In this document: piece by piece, positions 57,779 to 64,000 of the stretch
Numbering within the stretch: the stretch's first letter is position 1
Layout: each line of letters starts with the position of its first letter
Assembly: GCA_002070115.1 (NCBI GenBank)
Contig: MWCO01000012.1
Location: 47,177 to 111,176, forward strand
Direction of reading: 5' to 3'
Source: Deltaproteobacteria bacterium ADurb.Bin207
Lineage (GTDB): Bacteria > Myxococcota_A > Polyangia > Polyangiales > Polyangiaceae
Length of the DNA stretch: 64,000 nt
Program-made: the position numbers and the translations under genes
The notes under the pieces: model-generated
Databases searched by the model: none
What the model was told of the DNA's origin: nothing
What the model saw: only the letters and a program-made list of their open reading frames with translations

Positions 57779-58504
57779 ATGTCCGATCCGCGTGTTTTGG
57801 TGATCATTCCCACGTACAACGAGCGGGATAATCTTCCTATCCTCATCGATGCGGTATTTTCCGTGATGGACAAGGTCCACGTGCTTGTCATTGACGACGC
57901 TTCGCCCGATGGGACCGGGCAGGTTGCCGATGCGATGGCAAGGCGTGACCCGCGTGTCTGTGTGTTGCATCGTGCAGCGAAACTTGGTCTTGGTACGGCC
58001 TACGTCGAAGGATTCAAACTGGCTCTCGAGCGGGGGTTCGAAGTCGTGGTGGAAATGGACGCGGATATGTCTCACGACCCTCGCTATTTGCCCGCGCTCA
58101 TCGGTGCCGTGCGCGACGGAGCGGATGTGGCGGTGGGGTCTCGCAATATTCCCGGAGGTGGTGTGCAAGGATGGGGTCTTGGACGACAGCTTCTATCGAA
58201 GGGGGGGTCGCTGTATTCTCGCGTCATCCTTGGGGTCGATACACGGGATTTAACCACCGGATTCAAGGCGTTTTCTCGTCGGGCCCTCGAAACCATCGGT
58301 GTCGATGAGATCCGATCCAACGGTTATTCATTTCAAATCGAGACGACCTATCGTGCCTTGTGTTGGGGATTGCATGTCGTCGAGGTGCCAATCATTTTCG
58401 TGGATCGACGTGTCGGGCAATCGAAGATGAGTCGTCGAGTGTTCGTGGAAGCGGTTGGCATGGTTTGGAAGCTTCGCGTGGAAGCGTTGCTCAACAAGCT
58501 GTAG
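57779..58504 (+). CDS. polyprenyl-phosphate mannose synthase-like glycosyltransferase
   Basis: ATG 57779 starts 241 aa of a GT-A family 2 enzyme: VLVIIPTYNERDNLPILID, VLVIDDASPDGTGQVAD, EMDADMSHDPRYLPAL (DxD-like), VAVGSRNIPGGGVQGWG, and TTGFKAFSRRALE. The gene starts 13 bp after cinA. Such enzymes transfer a sugar to undecaprenyl or dolichyl phosphate; sugar identity cannot be read here. Lacks the C-terminal membrane domain. Confidence 0.9.
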   Translation: MSDPRVLVIIPTYNERDNLPILIDAVFSVMDKVHVLVIDDASPDGTGQVADAMARRDPRVCVLHRAAKLGLGTAYVEGFKLALERGFEVVVEMDADMSHDPRYLPALIGAVRDGADVAVGSRNIPGGGVQGWGLGRQLLSKGGSLYSRVILGVDTRDLTTGFKAFSRRALETIGVDEIRSNGYSFQIETTYRALCWGLHVVEVPIIFVDRRVGQSKMSRRVFVEAVGMVWKLRVEALLNKL

Positions 58505-58506
58505 TC

Positions 58507-59553
58507 GTGCGGGTTTCGCGTTGGTTTGCGGCGCAGTTGGAGACGGGTTCGTTTCGTGGGTACCCGGGGGCTCATGTATTGTCGAAAGCCTATGAAGCGG
58601 TGGCTTCGACGCGACTTGCGCGGCCTGTGACGTTGCCGGCTCGAGTGCGGGTGGTTGGGGTGGGAAGCGCGGTGCTGGGGGGAGCGGGAAAAACCTTGGT
58701 GGCCATTGCCTATGCGCGGCGGCTCGCTCAGGCGGGCATGCGCGTATCGTTCGTGGGACACGGCTACGGTGCGCATCCAAGAGAAGCGAGATGTTGTGAA
58801 GGGGATGAAACGGTGCTGGAGATTGGGGATGATGCGTTGTTGGCGATGCGCGCGCTTCGTCCGTATGAAGTGGGGGTATGGGTGGGAAAAGACCGGAACG
58901 AGGTTCTGGCAAAAGCAGCCTCAGGGGTTGATGTGATTGTGGTGGATGGGCTTCTTCAGACGAGGCCGTGCGAATTATTTCGTTCGGTGCTGGTGGTCGA
59001 TGGGCAGGTTCCTTTTGGGTCGGGGGCATGTCCGCCTTTGGGAGATCTTCGCGGGTCGGTACGATCGTTGATCGGGCATTGTGACGAGGTGGTCGTGGTT
59101 CGGGACGTATTATCGAAGCAGGTTGGGTTACCGACGATGGGGGAGGGGGTACAGAGGCGCCAGATACGAACGGCGTGGATTGATTGGACGGGATTGCGTA
59201 TGCGGGGGCAGTGGTATTCGATGGGGTGGTTGGAGGGGCGAAGGGTTGGGTTAGCGACGCTCATGGCGCATCCGGAGCGGGTATTGGCTTCGTTGAGGCG
59301 TCGGGGGGTTGAGCCCGTGTGTGTATGGCAGGGGCCGGATCATGGGAGTGTCGGAAAGCCCGATCTGGCGGAACTGCTTGATTTATCAAGGTATTATAGA
59401 ATTGAGGGCTGGATAGTAACCACGAAATGCGTTACGCATTTCGAAAAAGGGGACGTGGGTGCGCCGTGCTTTTGTGTCGAGGTCGCTTCCCATCTCGATC
59501 CGGACCCACTGCCGGTGGTAGATTCCGGGCCATGGGTACCTCAAAGATTGTAG
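58507..59553 (+). CDS. lpxK: tetraacyldisaccharide 4'-kinase LpxK
   Basis: A GTG at 58507, just after the previous stop, opens a 348-aa protein. Family marks: VGVGSAVLGGAGKTLVAIAYARRL, the modified P-loop (GGAGKT), GHGYGAHPREARCC, VGDEAxL-like IGDDALLAMR, VVVDGLLQ, and PFGSGACPPLGDLR. LpxK phosphorylates lipid A at the 4' position. An upstream in-frame start at 58360 would overlap the glycosyltransferase by 145 bp and is rejected. Confidence 0.9.
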   Translation: MRVSRWFAAQLETGSFRGYPGAHVLSKAYEAVASTRLARPVTLPARVRVVGVGSAVLGGAGKTLVAIAYARRLAQAGMRVSFVGHGYGAHPREARCCEGDETVLEIGDDALLAMRALRPYEVGVWVGKDRNEVLAKAASGVDVIVVDGLLQTRPCELFRSVLVVDGQVPFGSGACPPLGDLRGSVRSLIGHCDEVVVVRDVLSKQVGLPTMGEGVQRRQIRTAWIDWTGLRMRGQWYSMGWLEGRRVGLATLMAHPERVLASLRRRGVEPVCVWQGPDHGSVGKPDLAELLDLSRYYRIEGWIVTTKCVTHFEKGDVGAPCFCVEVASHLDPDPLPVVDSGPWVPQRL

Positions 59554-60059
59554 TGGCTGTATGTTCGGCATTTCTGGTCATCGCGCCTTGTACGTTGTCG
59601 GCCTGTGGTGGTCCGAAGACTTCATCACCGAAGATGGCGGCGGTTCAACCTGGCAACATGCCATCGGGTGCGGTGTGGGATGGTGTTTATTTCAACGCGG
59701 TGTGGGGGAACCTTCACATTGTGTCGGATGGCAATTCGTTTGAAGGTCGGTGGCTGCGGACCGACGAGTCGGCGTGGGGTGAGATGAAGGGAACGCTTTC
59801 GGGAGACGTGGCTCGATTCGAATGGAAAGAGCATAAGATTGGGATGGTGGGACCGTCGGCGACAAGTACGGGGAAAGGATATTTTAGGTATACGCGTCCT
59901 GAAGGGGACAACATGGATGATCGTATTCTTGGCGAGTGGGGTTTTGGGGATGCGGAGGTGGGTGGGGGCGAGTGGGATTCGGTCAAGCAACGCAACAAGC
60001 AGCCGGACTTGAAGTCTGTGGGCGGTGATGTGGATCCGACGGTAGGGGACTGGAGGTAG
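59532..60059 (+). CDS. small lipoprotein
   Basis: ATG 59532 lies in the last 22 bp of lpxK, in a different frame. The 175-aa product has a signal peptide with lipobox (TLSACGG), then a beta-rich mature part (DGVYFNAVWGNLHIVSDGNSF, GYFRYTRPEGDN) and a low-complexity C-terminus. Probable outer-membrane or periplasmic lipoprotein. Not recognised. Coupled to lpxK and followed by gcvPB after 2 bp. Confidence 0.75.
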   Translation: MGTSKIVVAVCSAFLVIAPCTLSACGGPKTSSPKMAAVQPGNMPSGAVWDGVYFNAVWGNLHIVSDGNSFEGRWLRTDESAWGEMKGTLSGDVARFEWKEHKIGMVGPSATSTGKGYFRYTRPEGDNMDDRILGEWGFGDAEVGGGEWDSVKQRNKQPDLKSVGGDVDPTVGDWR

Positions 60060-60061
60060 GT

Positions 60062-61552
60062 ATGGCGATGGAAGCAGTGCATGGCCTTCAGTTCGAGGAA
60101 GCGCCGATTTTCGAGCGGGGTTCGGTGGGGCGTTGTGGAGCGTCGCTGAGTGTACTGGATGTTCCGGAAGTAGATCTTGGGGGAGAGTACGGTGAGTTGG
60201 TTCGCAAGGTGCCTGCCGGGTTGCCGGAGGTGAGCGAGCCCGAGGTATTTCGTCATTTCGTTCGCTTGTCTCAGCACAATTTTTCCGTAGATACGCAGTT
60301 TTATCCTTTGGGTTCTTGTACGATGAAGCACAACCCGAAGGTGAATGAGTGGGCTGCGCGGTTAGTGGGATTTTCGGGTCTTCATCCGGCGACACCGGCG
60401 GATTTTGCGCAGGGAGCATTGTCGCTGATTTGGCATCTCGAGCGTGCGCTGGCTGAGATTTGTGGGATGGACGATGTATCGTTGCAGCCGGCGGCGGGTG
60501 CGCAAGGTGAGGTGACGGGACTGATGATGATACGTGCCTATCACCAAGCGAAGGGAAGGGCACCGAGGACGGTATTGGTTCCTGATACCGCGCATGGGAC
60601 GAACCCGGCCTCGTGTGCGCTCAATGGGCTTCAGGTCAAGCCATTTCCTAGCGGTGATGACGGCATCATCGATCCGGCGAAATTGTCTGGCGTGGTGGAT
60701 CAGGTGGGCGACGATCTGGCGGCGGTCATGATCACGAATCCCAACACGTTGGGCCTATTCGAGTCCGCCTTGCCGACCATCGATAACATGGTTCATGAGC
60801 GAGGCGGGATGCTTTACGGGGACGGCGCGAATCTCAATGCGTTGATGGGTCGTGCGCGGCCGGGCGATCTTGGCTTCGATGTCGTCCAACTCAATCTACA
60901 TAAAACGTTTAGTACGCCCCATGGTGGTGGGGGGCCAGGCGCAGGACCGATTGCGTTCAAAGCGTCGCTCATTCCGTTTCAACCGCGTCCGGTCGTGTGT
61001 CGCAAAGACGATCGCTTCCGTCTGGAAGTCGACCGACCGCATAGCATTGGGCGTGTTCGATCCTATTTTGGCAACTTTGGCGTGATGGTTCGGGCGTACA
61101 CGTATATTCGTGAGCTTGGCGCCGAGGGGCTCAAGCAGGCCACGGACATGGCAGTGCTCAATGCGAATTATCTTGCGGCTTTGTTGAAGGATACATTTCC
61201 GCTTGCGCAAGAGAAAACCAGCATGCACGAGGCGGTGTTTTCGGATCGGGTATTGGAAGCGGAAACAGGGATCAAGACGCTCGATATTGCGAAGCGTCTG
61301 ATCGACTACGGGTTCCATCCGCCGACCGTATACTTCCCTTTGGTCGTGAAGGGAGCGATGATGATCGAGCCCACGGAAACGGAGTCGAAGGAGACGATTG
61401 AAGCGTTCGTGAGTGCGATGAAATCGATTGAGCGGGAAGCAAGAGAGTCTCCGGAATTGGTGCGAGAGGCGCCGCATCTGACCAGGTTGGATCGTCTTGA
61501 TGAAGCGCGTGCGGCGCGAAAACCGCGGCTTCGTTGGTCACAAGAGCCCTGA
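60062..61552 (+). CDS. gcvPB: glycine dehydrogenase subunit 2 (P-protein beta half)
   Basis: The 496-aa protein has FYPLGSCTMKHNPKVNE, LQPAAGAQGEVTGLMMIR, DTAHGTNPASCALNG, and the PLP-binding Lys in QLNLHKTFSTPHGGGGPGAGP. Length and motifs match GcvPB, the split form of glycine decarboxylase. It decarboxylates glycine with the H-protein. The gcvPA half is not adjacent, nor are gcvT or gcvH, so these lie elsewhere. Confidence 0.95.
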   Translation: MAMEAVHGLQFEEAPIFERGSVGRCGASLSVLDVPEVDLGGEYGELVRKVPAGLPEVSEPEVFRHFVRLSQHNFSVDTQFYPLGSCTMKHNPKVNEWAARLVGFSGLHPATPADFAQGALSLIWHLERALAEICGMDDVSLQPAAGAQGEVTGLMMIRAYHQAKGRAPRTVLVPDTAHGTNPASCALNGLQVKPFPSGDDGIIDPAKLSGVVDQVGDDLAAVMITNPNTLGLFESALPTIDNMVHERGGMLYGDGANLNALMGRARPGDLGFDVVQLNLHKTFSTPHGGGGPGAGPIAFKASLIPFQPRPVVCRKDDRFRLEVDRPHSIGRVRSYFGNFGVMVRAYTYIRELGAEGLKQATDMAVLNANYLAALLKDTFPLAQEKTSMHEAVFSDRVLEAETGIKTLDIAKRLIDYGFHPPTVYFPLVVKGAMMIEPTETESKETIEAFVSAMKSIEREARESPELVREAPHLTRLDRLDEARAARKPRLRWSQEP

Positions 61553-61558
61553 GGGAGT

Positions 61559-61999
61559 TTATCCAATCCGCTTCGTGAACACCACGCGGGCCCGACCAGG
61601 ACCGGCGTAGTCGGGCACTGTCTCCCAAACCCATCCAAGTGCTTCATGAAATTGGACGGAACGCTCATCGCCAGGAGCGGTCACGGCTTTCATGAGCGTA
61701 CAGCCGGCGCTTCGACAGGAGTCTTCGAACGACTCGTACAGTTTTCGTCCAACATGCCGTCGACGATAGTCGGGATGAATTCCAACCATGTGGATGTAGC
61801 CGATGGGGGGGGGTTCAGCAGTAAGAAAGCCGAGCAAAAACCCGATCATTTTCCCATCCACTTCCATGATTCGAGCAATTTTTCCCAGCTCGTAAAAGAA
61901 TACGGGATGGGCGAGCGATGCGGTTGGACCACCCCACCACCAATCGATGACACGGACGATTTCATCGTAGTCCGCTTTGTTCATGGGTCTGGAGAGCAT
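61559..61999 (-). CDS. GNAT-family acetyltransferase
   Basis: The 146-aa protein starts at the ATG at 61999. It has the acetyl-CoA-binding region IHMVGIHPDYRRRHVGRKLYESF (R/QxxGxG/A-like with RRRHVG) and a C-terminal VQFHEALGWVWETV strand. An N-terminal MNKADYDEIVRVIDWWWGGP is also typical. Substrate unknown. Converges with gcvPB with only 6 bp between the stops. Confidence 0.88.
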   Translation of the reverse strand: MLSRPMNKADYDEIVRVIDWWWGGPTASLAHPVFFYELGKIARIMEVDGKMIGFLLGFLTAEPPPIGYIHMVGIHPDYRRRHVGRKLYESFEDSCRSAGCTLMKAVTAPGDERSVQFHEALGWVWETVPDYAGPGRARVVFTKRIG

Positions 62000-62068
62000 C
62001 GAGACGCATGGTATCAGAATTCGGTTCCGATGTTGTTCTGCCGTGGTTCATGCTAACGCAATCTTGTG

Positions 62069-62770
62069 ATGCCGAAGCCAGTAGGAAGTCCTTCGGGACC
62101 TATCGTTGCACCGTCGATTCTATCTGCTGATTTTGGCCGCTTGCACGACCAAGTGCAGGCTGCCGAGCAAGCCGGAGCGGGATGGATTCACGTGGACGTG
62201 ATGGACGGGCACTTTGTGCCGAACATTACGATTGGGCCGCTTGTCGTTCGTGCGGTTCGGCGAGCCACCCAACTACCCGTGGACGTGCATTTGATGGTGT
62301 CGGAGCCCGATTCGTTGGTGGAAGCGTTTGTGGATGCGGGAGCGGACGTGGTGACGGTTCATAGTGAGGCTTGTGTGCATTTGCAGCGGACGTTGCGCAG
62401 AATTCGGGATCTTGGGGCATCGGTGGGGGTGGCGCTCAATCCGCATACGCCGGAAACGGTGCTTTCGTACGTAGGACGGGATATCGATTTGGTGTTGGTG
62501 ATGACGGTCAATCCTGGTTTCGGAGGACAAGCGTTTCTTCCGTCGGTGGTGCCGAAAATCCGGGCGCTTCGTTCGTGGGTGGACGAGGCGGGGTTGCCGA
62601 TCGTCATCGAGGTGGATGGTGGCATCGGGCCGGGCACGGCGGCGCTAGTGGCTAGGGCGGGCGCTCGGGTACTGGTGGCGGGTTCTGCGGTTTTTGGGCA
62701 ACCGGACCTTCGCAAAGCCATAGAGGCGATAGAAAGGGAGGCGAGGGTGGAGGCCGAGGTGACGTCTTGA
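62069..62770 (+). CDS. rpe: ribulose-phosphate 3-epimerase
   Basis: The ATG at 62069 (a GTG 3 nt upstream is possible) opens about 233 aa: IVAPSILSADFGRLHDQV, WIHVDVMDGHFVPNITIGP, VDVHLMVSEPD, VALNPHTPET, VMTVNPGFGGQAF, VEVDGGI-like IEVDGGIGPGTA, and LVAGSAVFG. It interconverts ribulose 5-phosphate and xylulose 5-phosphate. Its stop overlaps a TTG start of the next lipoprotein gene. Confidence 0.97.
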   Translation: MPKPVGSPSGPIVAPSILSADFGRLHDQVQAAEQAGAGWIHVDVMDGHFVPNITIGPLVVRAVRRATQLPVDVHLMVSEPDSLVEAFVDAGADVVTVHSEACVHLQRTLRRIRDLGASVGVALNPHTPETVLSYVGRDIDLVLVMTVNPGFGGQAFLPSVVPKIRALRSWVDEAGLPIVIEVDGGIGPGTAALVARAGARVLVAGSAVFGQPDLRKAIEAIEREARVEAEVTS

Positions 62771-63963
62771 GAATTGTGATTGGGCTTGGGGTGGTGATGG
62801 CTCTGGCTTTGGGATCGTGCGCGCCAGCTTCTCCGTCGAAGCCTGCGGGTTCGGGTGGGCAGGAGGCTCGTACGGGTGTGGCTGCATCGGGCGTGGAGCA
62901 GGTGGATGCTGCGACGCAGGGGATGATCGATCGCATGTTGGAGCGGGTGAGTGGGATGCGGGGGCTTTCGAGGGTGGGGGTGGTGCGGGGTCGAGTGATC
63001 GATCGGGCGACGATGATCCGGCAGGTTCAGGAGCAAGTTCGGGGACAAGTGCCGCCGGGTGCGATTCGGGGAGAGCAGTTGTTTTTGAGTTCGTTTGGTT
63101 TCATACCGGAGGATTTTGATTATGAGGGGCAGGTGTATCGGCTCATCGAGAGTCAGCTTGCGGGGTATTATGACCCGGAACGAAAAGCCCTATTTATCAT
63201 GGAGGACTTGGGCGGCTCGGAGGTGGAGGTGACGCTAGCGCATGAGCTGGTGCATGCGTTGCAGGATCAGCATTATGATTTGGGTTCACGGCTCAAGTAT
63301 CAACAAAACGCGAATGATAAGCAGGCGGCGATTCATTGTTTGGCGGAGGGGGATGCCACGAGCTTGATGTTGGATTTTACGCTCGAACCCGGGGGTGGAC
63401 AGGCTTTTGAAGTTCCCGATGAGCAGTTGCGATTGGGCTTGGTCGCGGGAATGGGGATGTCATCAGACGTTGCTGGATTCCCACGGGTGATTCGGGAATC
63501 GTTGTTGGCACCGTACGTGGACGGCGTATTATTCGTTCATGGGCTTCGTCGAAGGGGGGGATGGGAATTGGTGGATGAGGCGTGGAAGCAGCCGCCGTCG
63601 ACCACGGAGCAGGTGCTTCATTTGGAGAAGTATATGGCGAGGGAGCCGGCAGAGCAGGTAGAGGGGGTGCCGGCGCCGTCCGCGCAGGGCTGGCAGGTAG
63701 TGCATCAGGAGGTGTATGGGGAACAGGGGTTGAGGATAGCGTTCGAGGATTGGTTACCACGCAGAGCCGCGGCGCGGGCGGCGGAAGGGTGGGCTGGGGA
63801 CAAGGCGATCGTTTGGGAGAACCGGGACTTGGGAGTCATAGCGGCGGCGTGGCGAATTCGTTTTGACGTGGGGGAGCTGGAGCCTTCGCAAGAAGCGAGC
63901 GAGCGTGACACTTCGTACGCGAAGTCGACGTGGCCCGGCGTGTCCATGAGGTTGTACTGGTAG
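62767..63963 (+). CDS. lipoprotein with zinc metallopeptidase motif, 3' end chimeric
   Basis: The TTG at 62767 overlaps the rpe stop; an ATG at 62797 is the alternative. The 398-aa product has a signal peptide and lipobox (LGSC), a helical region, and [21 protein letters not shown] with HExxH and a downstream helix, a gluzincin-like motif. The rest is helical with [13 protein letters not shown] and [21 protein letters not shown]. The final roughly 25 codons read antisense to a lepA fragment, so the natural C-terminus is probably missing. Family not recognised. Confidence 0.7.
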   Translation: MRIVIGLGVVMALALGSCAPASPSKPAGSGGQEARTGVAASGVEQVDAATQGMIDRMLERVSGMRGLSRVGVVRGRVIDRATMIRQVQEQVRGQVPPGAIRGEQLFLSSFGFIPEDFDYEGQVYRLIESQLAGYYDPERKALFIMEDLGGSEVEVTLAHELVHALQDQHYDLGSRLKYQQNANDKQAAIHCLAEGDATSLMLDFTLEPGGGQAFEVPDEQLRLGLVAGMGMSSDVAGFPRVIRESLLAPYVDGVLFVHGLRRRGGWELVDEAWKQPPSTTEQVLHLEKYMAREPAEQVEGVPAPSAQGWQVVHQEVYGEQGLRIAFEDWLPRRAAARAAEGWAGDKAIVWENRDLGVIAAAWRIRFDVGELEPSQEASERDTSYAKSTWPGVSMRLYW

Positions 63964-64000
63964 GTTTCACCGCCCGACGCCTTATAGTTCAGGCGGACGG
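63881..64000 (-). pseudogene. lepA: lepA (EF-4) fragment, cut off at its junction
   Basis: On the minus strand from the window edge the frame reads [17 protein letters not shown], then [16 protein letters not shown], then LASCEG. This is the G3 region of elongation factor 4 (LepA), including DTPGHVDF. After CEG, where LepA should continue with LLVVDA, the frame becomes unrelated Ser/Pro-rich sequence that is the antisense of the metallopeptidase gene. The upstream part of lepA lies beyond 64000. LepA is therefore truncated here by a rearrangement or by an assembly error. Confidence 0.75.

Noticed and set aside
58360..58506. Longer LpxK start
   Set aside because: It would overlap the glycosyltransferase gene by 145 bp and adds no family resemblance.
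63705..63947. Minus-strand ORF starting with MDTPGHVDF as a complete small gene
   Set aside because: Only its first part is LepA; the remainder is antisense to the metallopeptidase, so it is a fragment rather than a gene.

Overview
The window looks like chromosomal DNA of a Myxococcota-type bacterium (Polyangia-like by gene style; the lineage is an inference). The clues are many short-signal lipoproteins, a Ser/Thr kinase with an HRDVSPQN loop directly followed by a secreted TPR protein, an NtrY-like kinase, a Crp-like domain on a long disordered protein, and moderately high GC. Genes are tightly packed, with frequent ATGA or TGATG start/stop overlaps.

Left edge to 8.8 kb: the 5' end of adk runs off the left edge. 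Next is an intact tRNA-Leu(TAG). A 51-bp copy of its 3' end recurs at 8786-8836, so the DNA between is an integrated island of about 8.3 kb. The island carries a decayed tyrosine integrase, several small unknown genes, and an Mrr-type restriction gene that is both mutated and interrupted by a two-gene DDE transposon (about 3022-5599, with imperfect terminal inverted repeats). Its right end holds an intact, translationally overlapping pair: a 293-aa unknown protein and a PIN-domain nuclease. That pair is the best candidate for an undescribed toxin-antitoxin or defence module.

9-31 kb: accessory and envelope genes (DUF4832-like and GH31 lipoproteins, lipase, TlpA-like lipoprotein, NtrY-like kinase, an 870-aa lipoprotein), the SRP RNA, folE, a MerR regulator, a MlaE-like permease with a lipoprotein, rhomboid protease, and a riboflavin cluster ribE-ribB(A)-ribH in which the GTP cyclohydrolase II half of RibBA looks degenerate. 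A Cys-patterned lipoprotein, a Crp-like protein and an orphan N6-adenine DNA methyltransferase follow.

31-54 kb: tex, a TPR protein plus Ser/Thr kinase, rarA, a KamA-type radical SAM enzyme, a parvulin lipoprotein, and a ccmF cluster with two unknown membrane proteins. Then comes an AT-rich, DnaA-box-bearing intergenic region (candidate oriC) followed by dnaN-recF-gyrB, then clpB and a pcrA/uvrD helicase. dnaA is not next to dnaN.

54-64 kb: a dense plus-strand run: an unknown zinc-ribbon membrane protein, a GAF histidine kinase and receiver, cinA, a dolichol-phosphate-mannose-synthase-like glycosyltransferase, lpxK, a lipoprotein, gcvPB, rpe and a metallopeptidase lipoprotein. At the right edge the opposite strand encodes an unmistakable piece of LepA that stops abruptly inside the metallopeptidase gene, which suggests either a rearrangement or an assembly chimera.
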